NCBI GenBank assembly: GCA_020080175.1
Contig: JAGHQL010000017.1
Span: 1-64,000, forward strand
Length of the DNA stretch: 64,000 nt
From: Glutinoglossum americanum
Taxonomy: Eukaryota; Ascomycota; Geoglossomycetes; Geoglossales; Geoglossaceae
Reading direction: 5' to 3'
Each line of letters opens with the position of its first letter. Position 1 is the stretch's first letter. Positions 1 to 11,790 of this stretch are shown one piece after another. Both the position numbers and the translations under genes were made by a program. The notes beneath the pieces are model-generated. The model made no database searches and had not been told where the DNA came from. It saw nothing but the letters and a program-made list of their open reading frames with translations.

Positions 1-82
1 GGGGGGAGGGGGGGAGGGGGGGGTGTGGGGGTGGGGGGGGGGGGGGGGGGCGGCGGGGGGGGGGGGGGGGGGGGGGGGGGGG
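1..82. repeat. G-rich homopolymer tract
   Basis: The window opens with about 82 bases that are almost pure G, broken by a few A, T and C, and followed by a T-rich stretch. It has no TTAGGG telomere unit. It could form G-quadruplexes, or it could be a low-quality contig end. Confidence 0.85.
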
Positions 83-683
83 TTTGTTTTTGTTTTGGAG
101 AGGTGGGATGAACGGACGGTGGTCGGTGGGAGATGATATCTCCTTTTCCTCGCAGGAGGGTTTGGTGGTGGTGGTGGTGTTTTTTTTTTATTTCTTTTGC
201 TTTTCTTTCCTTTTACTCTTTTTTCTTCTTTTCCTCCCGTTGAAGGGACGGGAATGATGGACGGGGAAGATCTACAACGTCGCATTAACCGAGAGACTTC
301 TTCTCGAGTCTCCCAGCGCACGGTCGTCCCTTTTTTTTTTGGCATTGTATGGTTTTTCACGCCAGTTACGTAGGGCGTGCTTTTTATATACATATATATA
401 TATATACTTTTTTGGCGTTCGCGTGGAAGGGGGTGTTACAGGGGAGCGAGCGGGTGGTAAGATAAGGTGTGTAGATAACTCGGGTTTGGGGGGCGGAAAT
501 GATGACAGCCGCATTGCATTGTTTGTGTTCCGCGCATCATCCACTCACTGCGTTACTGCGTCGGGCAGGTAGAAAACATCTCACTTCGCCGGTTTGGACT
601 TGCCCGAATCGGGGCGAATCGCCTGGGTACTCTATTCCAGACGAATACAAAGATTATTACACGCCCGGTTCACCCTATCTGTA

Positions 684-698
684 TCTCTCTCTCTCTCT
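684..698. repeat. (CT)n microsatellite
   Basis: Uninterrupted CT dinucleotide run in gene-less DNA. Confidence 0.85.
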
Positions 699-947
699 AC
701 CTTCCCCAATCGCTCGGTCGCGAAATTTCGTCTCTGGGAGATGGAGAGAGGGGGAGCGCCGCAACAGGGAAGCACGAGTACCTCGGTCGGGTAAAATGCT
801 ATATGCACATCATGCCTTGTCGAAGCGCCCTAGATCTAGCCCTTTCGCGCCGGGCGAGGATGTTCAATAATAGATAGGGAAGAACCCTGCCGGCGTAAGA
901 TTAGTCAAGATCGTTTCGTTTCGTGGAAGCTTTCTAGATTAGGGCAA

Positions 948-971
948 AGAGAGAGAGAGAGAGAGAGAGAG
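948..971. repeat. (GA)n microsatellite
   Basis: Uninterrupted GA dinucleotide run. It is one of three CT/GA tracts within 600 bases. Confidence 0.9.
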
Positions 972-1141
972 GGTTGGGATTGGGGGAGGCTAGGTCGCCG
1001 ATATCGATGAAGTTGTATAACCCTAACGGAGGCTTCCGTTGCAACGGAATTTCTCACCGGTCGGTATTTTAATGCAAGATGAAAGTGGTACGGCGCATGG
1101 CTTCGACGCACGTACCATGTAGGGTATCACGATGACGACAG

Positions 1142-1163
1142 GTGATGATGATGATGATGATGA
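1142..1163. repeat. (GAT)n microsatellite
   Basis: About seven consecutive GAT units followed by degenerate GAT/TAT units. They create an artificial Asp-rich open frame. Confidence 0.85.
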
Positions 1164-1245
1164 TAATTATGATTATGATGTTGCTATAGCCGTCGCAGAA
1201 ATAGCTTCCGTTGGGGTCTATATCTGTATCCATGGCAGAGTCTAT

Positions 1246-1250
<5 letters not shown>

Positions 1251-1282
<32 letters not shown>
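1251..1282. repeat. (CT)n microsatellite
   Basis: About 16 CT units. They create artificial Ser-Leu open frames. Confidence 0.9.
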
Positions 1283-1291
<9 letters not shown>

Positions 1292-4200
1292 GTCCCAAGG
1301 CTACGTGGCGCGCGCGAAGAAGAACATGCGAAATCGAAACGGTTACCATCTGGGGGCCTAATTCCGGGGTAATATTTCCCGCCAAGCCCTTCCCATAGGG
1401 TTGCTGTATATTACGTACCAGGTAAAATAGCACAGGCGCGTATTTCCGCATTGTTTATATTGTACAGGGCAAGTGTTGCACGGGTACACTATACTTCCAG
1501 CCCCCCTTGCGTCGCCAGCGTCTACGTACGTAACCGGTACTTCGAACTCTGTTGGACCCTGCGCCGCTGCCCCAAACCCTAAAGTCGGTGGATGGGCGTC
1601 TACGGCACCTACCATACTCGCCCGGCCGAATGAGGGGAATACCAACCCACCGGACATGCCAATGCCAGGGAAGGAGGATGAGCGACGATGCGTCGCCGAA
1701 ACAGATACACGCCAAGGACGATTGAAACAAGGCGTCAACGACTTGCAGGGGCCAAGTGAGATTTCAGATTCGCCCGAGTATTTTTTTTAACTTTTATTTT
1801 TTCGGTGTGGCATATGCCTGGGCGGAGAGTGCCGATTGGATGACTTTATTTGCGCCACGCACGCTCTCGGGGTGTTCGGTGGGCAGCAGCTGGGGGGGTT
1901 TCAACCAATAATAGCCTGGGGAAATGGAGGATGCGTCACCCTCGAGGCTGATGTTCGACCGTGAACCTCGAACTGGGATCCAACGGACTTGTTGGTTGGA
2001 CAGGAGGACAGAGAATTGGACAGCATGACCCGGGCGGACTCGTCGTGATCCGCAGAGGCGAGACTCTGGGCCACTTTGGCCTGCTGGTTGTTGTCTCGTT
2101 GTCTCGTTATGGCGGTCTGGAGCCGAGAGAAGGATTGTCATCTGCTTCCGGGGGAGACAACCAACAATGGCCACGGCAGAAACCTGTCTCACACACCGCC
2201 ACACGGGGGATTTTATTTAATTTTTTTTTTTTTTTAATTTGAAAAAAAAAAAAGGAGAAAAAGAGAGCAGGATCTAGAGAATCCGCTGGACGCGTTCCTT
2301 TTCTTGTGGCGAAAGGGGGTTCGGCGTGCATATGTAATGTTAGAGTGACATTCGGTTGCTTGCCAGTGCACGCATGCCAACGCAGTAACACGGAGTAGAA
2401 AGCGCGGCGAGACGAACGCCACACCGCCGAATGTGGGCGGGCCCGCCTCATCACCAGTTTGACGGCGAAAATGGGAAAGGAGGAGATTTCGCCTCCTCCT
2501 CGGTTGTCCATTCCCTCCGCAGTGACTCCTCCGTTCCCAGACCGACAAAGCTGCGCATTGAAATGGACTGGGTGAGTTGGCCTTGGCCGTAGCCCCCCCT
2601 ACATCCGAACAGCCTGGAAATCCGAGCAACGAGAGCTTGCGTGTTCGGCGCGAGGAGTCCTTTTTGGCCTGGGTCGGGGCCAGGTGAGCCGCAGCTCTCC
2701 GCCGCAAGAGAGTAAACTGCCGGTTACCCCTTGCGCGGCCCACATGCAGGCGGAAAATCAGGCACCCTATCGTCCTTGCGTCCGTGGCTTCGCTGGAACG
2801 TGGGGTTGTTTGTGCGACCATCATCCGCTCTCTCAGTCACACATGCATTTTCCTTGACCAGGCGGAATGATGCAGCGACGGGTAAGCAAAAGCAAAAGAG
2901 TGTCTCCTTGCTCGTTTGCAAGGCTGTTTGGCCTGCGGGTGTGGGGGGGAGGGCTTATTGGATTGTGGAGTCTTTTTTGGTTTCATTGCGGGTGCGAGCC
3001 GGCGGGGATGATGGGCAGCTAGCTAGCCAGCCAGCTAGAGTGGACCTTTGGGGACGGTGGCAATACATTACGGGCGTGTTCTATTCGAGGGAGAGATGGA
3101 AGGACAGGATAAAGTCGGGACGGTTAGGTTTGTGTGTGAGGTCCTGTTTGTAAGAGAGTAGGCGGATCGGCGGTTGGTTGGCTCTGGGTTGTGGGTTGGG
3201 CGGTGTGGAAGCCCCTAGGATCAACGTCCGTCTTGTCTCGCGGTTTGAAACTCGAAGGAGTCGTTGGCTCTTAGTCGCCAGCGGGTTAATAGCGTAGCTG
3301 GGAGCAGCCAGCGAAACGAACATGCCATCTTGGGCAAAGTAAGAGGACCCAACACAGGCGCGCGCCGGGGTCGAGTCTCATTGGTGTCATTCCGGGCCAA
3401 CCACTCAGCGCATCGCCCTCACCTTTTTTGGCATTTCTCGCAACCGAGTGCTTGGGTGGCAGCCAGGCATTTGTCCTCCTGTCCCTCTGGTCGGCGCGCG
3501 ACTCTCGAGACACGAGGGGCTTGAAGATGCCATACCATCCATACCATCCATACCGTCCACACAATCCATACCCAGTGCTCTCGTACCTGGTCATTAATTA
3601 CTTCGCTGGGCTCTGAGCGCGCGAAGAATATGTCAGACAGGGTGCGCAAATAAGTATCGCCGCTTCGCCCCATCTCAGCTCACGCCTTTTCTTTCATGCT
3701 CCTCAGACAAAGTAGTAAGAGTGCTCAGATACTCTCTCTCCCACCCTTTTATCCCATCTCACAACAGACTCCGGCCCGCAAGCCTCCTGCTTCTCCAACC
3801 ACCCCTTTCTCGACAGGGTCCCGGCTCTTCGGCGATTCGGATTTTTTTTTTTTTTCTCTGCGTCGCGGTCATAACGCACCACCTCACGCTCCCTCTCCTT
3901 CTTTTCGTTCGAACGCCTAAATATCGCTCTTGCGCTTGCTCTCGCTGAAGACTGGCCGGTACTTTCCTCCCAAGGGCTGAGCAGCGATTCTCCGTACGAC
4001 AACCGAGCATCATCACCGCCAACTAGACTAGACTTGCCCGCGCAATCCTCCGTGGTGGCAACAATAATAGCGTACGCAACGAACATTGCCTTCGCGGACC
4101 GGCAGCTTCCCTGCAGCTGCTCAGTAATTTACTCGAGTTGATCTCGACTGTGCAAGAATCATCTCGGTCGCACCACGTCGCAAGCCCATTTCACTAGACC

Positions 4201-4669
4201 CAGCCTTTCGGTTTTTATTTGCCTTGCGAGCACCCAGCGATCGTGTCTTGTTTACGACAACCGACCAACCCCCGCCATTTTTCCCGGCCACGCATTAACT
4301 GCATTATCCATTAACCGCCTTACTGTCAACCTGTTACGGCTTTATTACAGAGGGCTTCGCATTCGCAGAGCGCCTTTTTCCTATCAACTTGCTAAATCTG
4401 TCGGGCTTAGGAACGCCGGACTCCAATTTATCCAGCGCAGCCTTCTCTGCGTGCGGAACTTGCCCCCCGACCTTACCAACTTCTGCTGGGGGCTGTAACG
4501 CACACAGCCCAACGACGCTACGCCTGGGGAGTACATAACATAACGCCTTACGCAACACCCACCACCACTATTCTCAGCCTAGTCTGCGCCTACTAAGATC
4601 TATATCTTCGGCTTCACCTCCGCTTTCCAGACTTTTTTTTTTAAGTCTATTCTTCATCGGGCGGAAATC

Positions 4670-5911
4670 ATGTCGACGCCAACAGCAGCCCAGAACAAGG
4701 CCGCGCTAGAGCAATTCATTCACCTTCCCGTCGAGAAGGATATGGTCGCGTACCTCGCGCAAAAAGCCTCCACGGTAATCCGATGCGAGTCGACGCCCTT
4801 CACTGCGCCCTCGCACCTTCCGCCAACACCTCCGCGAACACCCCCGCAGGATGGCCGACCGCGGTTAGCTGAGGAAAATGCTCTGCCGTCGCTAGAAGTG
4901 TTCATCACTTCCATCGTGGACAGGTCGCATGTGCAGGTCCCTACGCTAATGTCATCCCTTGTCTACCTCTCCCGTTTACAGAAGCGCCTACCGCCGGTCG
5001 CAAAAGGCATGCGCTGCACCGTCCACCGCATATTCCTCGCCTCTCTCATACTGGCCGCGAAGAACCTCAACGACTCTTCGCCAAAGAACAAACACTGGGC
5101 GAAATATAGCTGTGTCAGGGGTTACGACCATTTTGGGTTTTCGGTCACGGAGGTCAACCTTATGGAGAAGCAGCTGCTTTTCCTCCTTGACTGGGATCTC
5201 CGGATTACCCCTGAGGATCTCTATACTCACCTGGAGCCATTCCTCGCCCCCATCCGGTTGCGCCAGCAGCGGCAGCAGGAGAAGGAAGATATGGCTAGAA
5301 AGATCAAGCAGCAGCAGCGGGAACGGGAGCTCGTCGAGCAGCAGCAGCAGCAGCAGCAGCAGCGCATCCAGTACGCTGATGTTTCTGGATACCAGCGGAG
5401 ACCAAGATCGCGCAATGGCGTATACGAGTCTCCTGACCACTACTCGTCGGCATGCCCGCCGGACTTCGTCGAGCGACCGACGCCCGCGCTGTCCGCATCG
5501 TCGTCCTACTCGTGGCTCAGCCAACGCCGGCTCAACTTCCACTCCCGGAACTCCTCGCTGTCGCCTCCCTGCTCTAGCGACGTCCCAGGCCTGTCTCGCA
5601 GCGGCAGCTCCAACACCGTTTCGTCCGCGTCTTCAGATGCATCGGTGTCGTCTAGCAACACCCCAGCGTCGGTGATGAGCTCCTATATCGACGCGGAGGA
5701 GGATTTCCAGATGCAGCGATACCCCGTTAGTCCAGCGCAGATCGTCCACCTACCACATCAACAAGTCAAAGTACACCCTTTGAGCATCAGCATGGATCGT
5801 ACCGATATCGACCGAACCGCCAAGAAAGCCAAAACCGTCGGCAGTAGCCTCTTCTCGCGCTTCCTCGGTGGTGGCGCAGACCGTCTAAACGTCCGACCGC
5901 AATACGTCTAG
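4670..5911 (+). CDS. PCL-type (Pho85-associated) cyclin
   Basis: A 413-residue single-exon gene. The cyclin box spans about residues 75-195. It includes the family block that starts at SLVYLSRLQKR, the AKNLNDSS segment, and the run EKQLLFLLDWDLR. This pattern matches the Pcl1/Pcl2-like cyclins of ascomycetes, which bind the Pho85 kinase and act around G1/S and in polarity and morphogenesis. After the box comes a Gln/Arg/Glu-rich helical stretch with eight consecutive Gln (about 224-231), then a Ser-rich low-complexity tail with many SP and TP sites, and a basic C-terminus. Family members are usually 300-450 residues, so the length is normal. The ATG at 4670 is the first in frame after a pyrimidine-rich leader. 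The family call is firm. Which PCL paralogue it is cannot be told by eye. Confidence 0.88.
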   Translation: MSTPTAAQNKAALEQFIHLPVEKDMVAYLAQKASTVIRCESTPFTAPSHLPPTPPRTPPQDGRPRLAEENALPSLEVFITSIVDRSHVQVPTLMSSLVYLSRLQKRLPPVAKGMRCTVHRIFLASLILAAKNLNDSSPKNKHWAKYSCVRGYDHFGFSVTEVNLMEKQLLFLLDWDLRITPEDLYTHLEPFLAPIRLRQQRQQEKEDMARKIKQQQRERELVEQQQQQQQQRIQYADVSGYQRRPRSRNGVYESPDHYSSACPPDFVERPTPALSASSSYSWLSQRRLNFHSRNSSLSPPCSSDVPGLSRSGSSNTVSSASSDASVSSSNTPASVMSSYIDAEEDFQMQRYPVSPAQIVHLPHQQVKVHPLSISMDRTDIDRTAKKAKTVGSSLFSRFLGGGADRLNVRPQYV

Positions 5912-8900
5912 AGACCCCGTCCCGACAACCCCGCGGGGACGGGAACAACTCACGCCTCTTTCCTTTCCATTTGTACACCTTAGACCTTCCAGACATTTTT
6001 TCCTTTGGGTCAATGGCATCTGGCGCGAGACCAATCTTCCATTTTTACATGGGGATTCTCCTTGGATTTTTTTTTTTTAAATCAATCTGGATAACGATCG
6101 CTTCCCTCATCATCCGAATTAGAAGTACGATTCGACGAGGCATAATAATTTTTCCTTTTTTTTTTTTTCCTATGGGGGTGGGTTCATGGTTTCCACGGAA
6201 CGACCGACGAACGAACTGGGGGTTTATAAATTGTGAGTTGGGACTGACTCTGGGCTTGAGGGGGGGGTTTTCCATCACCTGTCACGAAAGTAACAATATC
6301 TCTCTCTCTTTGCTGGGATGAAAGGGCGTTTGCATACTGGCGTTTTTTGTTTCTCTTTTTTTTTTATTATCCATCAAGCATTGCGCGGCATCTGTCCATC
6401 CAGATTATTCCCATAAATAGCAAGCCGGGGACCATGTTCATTTTTTTTTTTTTTACGGCTTGCGCAAGACTGGGATATATGGGGATTCTGTGGCTGTTCC
6501 CCTGCAAATCGCGGGGAAAACACTTTTTTTTTCTTCGGGGCTCATTGTTTTTTTCTTCCCGTTTTTCCCTTTCTTTTGGTTCTGGAATCGAGAAGAGGAA
6601 AAAATGGAAGAATGCAATGAGCCTTGAAAATCATGACTATCATCTATGGTTGAGACCCCAACCCCCCCTTTCTGGATAGATAGGATTATCCAACTTAATA
6701 CAAACTATTTTAAAAAAAAAAAAAAAAACATGCTCGAAACCTCGCTACCTCTCCCACTTCTTCATCTTGGAGAGGGAATGTGATGGTGTAACACCAACCT
6801 TTTTTTTTTTTTTTGAAGCTCAGGATCCTGCGAGGAGGGGATTGGGGGGGGTGGGATCGATCGACTGATTACGAGAGACCGTGTTGGGCCGCGCAGGATT
6901 CCCCCGAACGGGGACATCGCTACGATTTGCATACACAACACACAGCCCCTGACAGGCTCAACCGCCACGTTCGTGAAACGGGAAGATGAGTAAGGAAGTA
7001 AAATTGCGGACCAAACAACTTTTTTTTTTTTTTTTTACCCGCAAATGGGTTTTTTGTTTTTGGGATAATAATAATAATAATAATAATAAAGAGAGAGAGA
7101 GAGAGAAACGCCCCCCCGAATAGGGTCTTGGAAATTGGAAGGGGTGCTGGGGAGAAGGGGGAGGATATTCGTGGTCGAGTGGCGAGGTGGAATGAGGCTG
7201 ACGCGCGTGTACGTACCCGGGACAGCAAGACCCTCCACGACTCACGGCTCGAACGGTCCCAACGCTCCGCAACGTGTTCCCTCCCAGCGTGTGCCCTACA
7301 GCCCTTTTTTTTTTTTTTTACATAATTAAACCCTGCGGGTCCACTTTCAGCCCCCCCCCAATCTCCAACGCTCGTCTTATCCGCCCACGTACTGCCTCTA
7401 ATATGAAGGGGGGGCTTTTAGTGGGGGGAGGCTGGGGGGGATTGGGTGGTGGGTGTCGCCTAACTTGGCTATTCGTCCAGGCGAAATGGGGAGTATGATG
7501 ATGGGGTGATTTCGCTGGAGGGAATGGGGCGGCCGAATGCGCTCAGCTGGTGGGTCCTCTCTGTATGGGCGGTGATGTCAGTTAACATTGTAGCCAGCGG
7601 GAATGTAATAGTTAAGCCTCAGTCCATCGTATCGGGGGAGCCGGTGGCGCGTCAAAAAATCCCCATTGGTTCGTTCGCCCTCTTGTTTTGCTTTTTATTT
7701 GGCGCCTCGCCCCGGATCTGGGCTGGGCTGGGTCCGCTAATTCCCATTGGTAAAGAGGGAGATGAATAAATGAAAGAACTGAAGCAACTGTCATGCGGCG
7801 GTACGATTAATTCAAGTTAATATCAACTTCGGTTTCGGCCAGTCCGGCAGCGAAGCTTCACATCACCTCAGGTGCTCGAGATGACGGACGGAAGGTATGG
7901 TGAGAAGAAAAGGAAATCTCGGAGGAAATCAAAGCCCGGCGACACGACAACGCTCCGACCCTTGGGGGAGGAAAGTAAAGGAGGGGGAACAGCTAAGCAT
8001 TCAGCTAATCCCTCACTCGATCATCTAAGCCGTTGACCTGAAAACCGAGACAATTTTTATTTGTCTAGCCGATGGCCTATTAGCACATTCCAACTCGTCA
8101 GACAACTGCCAACCACCCCAAAATACGACAGATTGGATGGGATAGGAGTCTGACAGAAGGGGTAGTCCGTGTGCGCGCCTCGGCCGCTGCTTCAAACTGT
8201 GGGATGCGAGGCGCCTGTGCCACTCTTGAAGAGACATCAGCTGCTTGAAAACCGGTAGGTATCGGGGGCGCTGGTGACGGCGGTGGTTGGGGGCGCACCC
8301 GCGCCTTGATCTGTGCGGGTTGGTAGGATTCTTGTTGGCAGGTAAAGCCCAGGGCAAGCCGGGACCAGCTATCGACGGACGGACTACCGTTTTCATAGCA
8401 CTAATGGTTACCCTGATGTCGGTCTTTCAAGAACTGCATATTGGCAAAATCTCAAGAGTCTGTGATCTGGAATCTCGTCGGTGCGGCCAGGCGCCACCAG
8501 AGGGCACCAACCGCAAATAGCCCCTCGAACGTTGCGCACCTTGGACAGCTCGGGCTGTCACCTGGGACCTCAAGTCCGGACGGTGATGAGCTGACTGCTG
8601 GAAGAGAAAGATGCCGCCCTGAGGCTTCATACAGCGCGTTCGGTATGTGCCGTTGCGACACCCATAACTGGGCCTGATATTCTAGCAGAGGGGCTTCGTG
8701 ACGGCTTCTTCCTGACAGAAGTGCAGAAGCGATGGACCAAACTGCGGCGTGTAGTGACCTTGAGGCTCTTTCCGGCGGGTCGGGGCTTTTCGCATAGTTT
8801 TGACACCTCTCTGAGTAGTATATCCGTTGGAGGCAGAGACGCAGTAGAGCATGTGGTGATGTCAGCGCTCCCCGACTGATTGTCGGGACATCCGGCGACA

Positions 8901-9663
8901 GTGCTGAGGTGATTACCGCACCATTCTATGCAATTGGGACGGATATATTTTTATGTCGGTTTGAAGTTTGAAAAATAACGCACTGCCTTGCCGTGCTGAG
9001 GGCGAAATCGCTTCGGACCTTTCCACTCATCCATCGTAGAGTATCGCTCTGTTTCCGGATATTGGTGGTAGTTAAGCCTCGCAGTCTACCTCTATATTGC
9101 TCCATAACCCGCAGACAAGTGGCGGATTCGTGTTAAACGCATTGCTCCACGTGGATTGCATGGTGTGAGTAGCGGAGGGATACTGAGTTCCCGCTCGGAT
9201 TATTCTCGAATGGCGGTCGGGGTCAGTCCCGGTGGTACCTACCGATGGGTGATAACGTATCGTGTGGCGTTATTTTCCTCCCGGATTTCTCTAGTTGTCA
9301 TTACCAGGCAGTCGAAGAGAGGCAAGGTATTATAGCCTAGTGGGGGGGTGGGGGTGGGGGGAATCAATTGTGCTGGTGGGATTTAGCTGATGTTAGTGCG
9401 AGCTAGATCCTCAGTCGTCAGTGGCATTGGAGCCTCCGGAGAATAGGAGGACACTGGTGGCGCTATCTTTGAGACGCCATCTTAAGGAAGGGAGCAGGTT
9501 ATTCAACTCTAAAACCAGCGCACCGCAGCACCGACACCACATCTTTGAGCATTGGGAGAGGAAATTCATGGGAGAACTAGGAGCTAGTGAGCCCTTCGAC
9601 GCAACCCTCTATCTTGAGTATGGAGAAACTCCAGATTTCCGAAACAAACGATCAAGGGAAACT
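5912..9663. other. gene-less region after the cyclin gene
   Basis: No gene is supported over these 3.7 kb. The first kilobase looks like 3' flank, with T runs of 10-15 bases (6068, 6157, 6357, 6441, 6522, 6802) and an A run at 6712. A paired (ATA)n/(GA)n microsatellite lies at 7065-7106, and more G/T-rich tracts at 7400-7440 and 9340-9360. From 7,500 to 9,400 only short, uncharacteristic open frames occur on both strands. Confidence 0.6.
7065..7106. repeat. compound (ATA)n(GA)n microsatellite
   Basis: About eight ATA units run directly into about eight GA units. Confidence 0.9.
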
Positions 9664-10550
9664 CTAACCAACAGGCTTCTCCTCTCTCAAGGTCTTAAGC
9701 ACATCTTCCACGCTAGCTGTTACACCAAAAATCCCCCCCTCCATCCTCACACCTTCACAGACTGCTGCGTGTAGTACTTCTTCGACCGCCGCGGTTCCGT
9801 TCTTCACCAACAAACAATCATAGCCACGGTCATTCGCTTCCCGCATCGTGGTGCTCACGCACACGTCCGTTGTCACGCCCGCAAGCACCAGGTTCCGGAT
9901 ACCCCGGATTCGCAGCAACAAATCAAAGTCTGTGTGCGCAAATGCGCCCTTTCCGGGCTTGTCGATTACAGGCTCGCGCTCGAGAGGGTAAAGCTCAGGG
10001 ATAATGTCATGCCCGAGCTCGCCGCGGACCAAAAGGCGCCCGAGAGGACCCGTCGAGCCGATCCCAATACCTGAGGCGTTGTTGCTGGAGCGGAAAAGCT
10101 CGCGAGTCGAGAGGGTCGAAAGGTCGGGCCGATGCCCTGGAGACACGATCATCCTGAGCGTGAGGGCATGAAATATCGAGTGATCTGACATGGGCTGCAA
10201 ACCTTCCCTTGTGTGGTAAACCTGAAATCCGCCATCGCGAAAAGCCCAGAGCAACTTCTGGAGTCTGGGGACCAGCCCCTGAGCGGGGGATATGTCAAAG
10301 CCTTGATAGTCCAAATATCCGCCAGGAGAGCAAACTGCAGGACCCAAGCCCGAGTAGGGCCCGATGTAAGCGGTCAGCGCGGTAAGAAAACTAACGAAAA
10401 GGTTCAAGTGATCAGAGGCAGCGATTGCAACACGAGAGATGGTCTCGTACAGTCTCGCTGCATGTCTATGATGACGAGAGCGGTGGTCGCAGGAGAGAAA
10501 GAACCATCGTGGGGCCAACTGTACGGTACGGCTTTGACTTGGAGGGACAT
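9664..10550 (-). CDS. isochorismatase-family cysteine hydrolase
   Basis: Spliced model: exons 10550-10451, 10334-10203 and 10136-9664, giving 234 residues. The catalytic triad of the isochorismatase/nicotinamidase/RutB superfamily is complete: Asp29 in IIDMQRDF, Lys137 in VIDKPGKGAF and Cys170 in GVTTDVCVSTTMREA. The FCSPGGYLDYQGFD and HTREGHRPDLS blocks are typical of the fungal branch. That branch is likely to hydrolyse an amide or ureido substrate, which cannot be named here. Intron 1 splits the codon of Phe34, just after the active-site Asp. Intron 2 is 66 bases, a multiple of three, with no stop, so the unspliced frame reads through. Splicing it restores the family block GHRPDLS. There is no signal peptide, so the enzyme is probably cytosolic. 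The next feature upstream on this strand is a decayed Fic gene. Confidence 0.88.
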
Positions 10551-10851
10551 TTCTACTGTAAAATGTTGGCGCGACTAGGCTATGTGATGTTGCACTGCCG
10601 ATGGTGTATCCTGCTGCGACGATCGTGACGTTGCATGCGGAGCCGCTGCGGCAGATTGGCGACTAGCGATTGGCGGCTCGTTGATAAACCCCGGGAAACG
10701 TCACGGAAGGCGAGCTTGTTTCGATCTTTCTTTCGCTCCGAGTCAAATCGAGATGGTGCATTAATTCCGTGTATTGAATAACGCCTGAGCGACTTGGTTA
10801 CTAGTACACAGGGCCCTACCCTCTGGATCACTTCTTCCCGGTTAGTTTCTG
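10551..10851. other. spacer, likely promoter of the hydrolase gene
   Basis: Three hundred bases between the hydrolase start and the end of the Fic-like remnant. No other coding signal is seen. It probably holds the hydrolase promoter. Confidence 0.5.
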
Positions 10852-11790
10852 CTAGATTGTCCGATACCTTGTTGTTGCCTTCTTCAGAACGAAAGCTGCA
10901 AGCTCCCCGCTCCCTTCCATCTGTTCGCCAGCCCTCTTCTGTATCTCGATATACTGTTTTCGGTCCTCATCCTGTTCCCCGATTGCTACAATGACACCTG
11001 CATACTTCAGTAATATTGCATTAAGAATCAAGCGGCATGTTCGACCGTTCCCGTCGACGATTGGATGTATCATCACGAAGTCGTTGCAATATTTCGTGGC
11101 GGGTGTGAAAGGATCCACGACTCTAGTGTTCTCGATTTCCGCGACGTCGGTATTGAATTAATTGATCAGCTGCTTCATCTTGATAGGCACGAGTTTCGGC
11201 GAGACGAAGTTTGTGTTCCCCACGGCGACGTGAATATGACGGTACCTCCCAGCGTATTCCGTCCGCGAGATGCCACCTGGTGCATCGATATTCGCAGTGA
11301 GAATTCGATGTGCTTGCAAGATCAATTCTTCAGAGAGGAGCTTATCCCTTCGTACCATTTCCTCCACGATAAACTGAAGTGCATGAGCGTGCTGCACTGC
11401 TTCCCGCTGATTCCTATTGATGTGAGACGCTGAGAGCTTTGATTCCACTGCCGCAACAAGCTTCTTCTCGTCTATCTCTCCGAGATCCACTACCTCCCCC
11501 CGGAATATATCCTTTCACGGATTCGGGGGGTCTCTTCGAGGCCTAACCCGGCTCTCTCGGTGGCGTTGCTCTCGAGGATAGCGTTTGCCATATGCCTACC
11601 CAGAGTTTCTCCAATAGCCTTCAAGGTGGCTTCCCCAGGTTCTTCAACCATATTCTGGATGCTCCCAAAGAACCTCGGTTGCCTTCTCAAACACCTCCTT
11701 TGGGTCACCATCGACAGGGAGGTACGCACGAGTTTCAGAATCCGTTTTAATTGTGCAATGGAGTCGAGAAGCCCTTAGAAAGGGCTGGAG
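10852..11790 (-). pseudogene. decayed Fic-domain (AMPylase-type) gene
   Basis: Similarity to fungal Fic/DOC-domain proteins runs along the minus strand in order. It begins with the upstream helical inhibitory-type region (FFGSIQNMVEEPGEATLKAI), continues through the middle part (AGRYRHIHVAVGNTNF), and ends with the Fic core (HPIVDGNGRTCR). Fic enzymes usually transfer AMP or a related group to a target protein. The coding similarity is spread over several reading-frame blocks that do not form one open frame, with about three breaks. It therefore looks like a dead copy, unless unusual introns explain it. The upstream limit near 11,790 is approximate. Confidence 0.7.

Larger units (their letters stand above)
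83..4669. other. gene-less region and leader of the cyclin gene
   Basis: I see no supportable gene here. The open frames are short, overlap each other on both strands and often owe their openness to CT or GA microsatellites. The stretch holds T runs (180-235, 2222-2236), CT/GA/GAT microsatellites, and a small imperfect repeat of the unit ACCATCCAT around 3530-3575. From about 3660 the sequence becomes pyrimidine-rich, as expected of a fungal promoter and long 5' leader, and leads into the cyclin ATG at 4670. Confidence 0.6.

Noticed and set aside
1-82. Telomere
   Set aside because: The tract has no repeated TTAGGG or variant unit.
499-870. 123-codon plus-strand open frame
   Set aside because: It overlaps other frames and a CT repeat and has no recognisable motif or start context.
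1132-1398. Open frame with Asp- and Ser-rich runs
   Set aside because: It is open only because of GAT and CT microsatellites, with no family features.
4988-5542. Leu-rich minus-strand frame opposite the cyclin
   Set aside because: It is a shadow of the CAG/Gln-rich cyclin coding sequence.
9421-9774. 117-codon plus-strand frame
   Set aside because: It overlaps the 3' end of the hydrolase gene on the other strand and has no recognisable motif.
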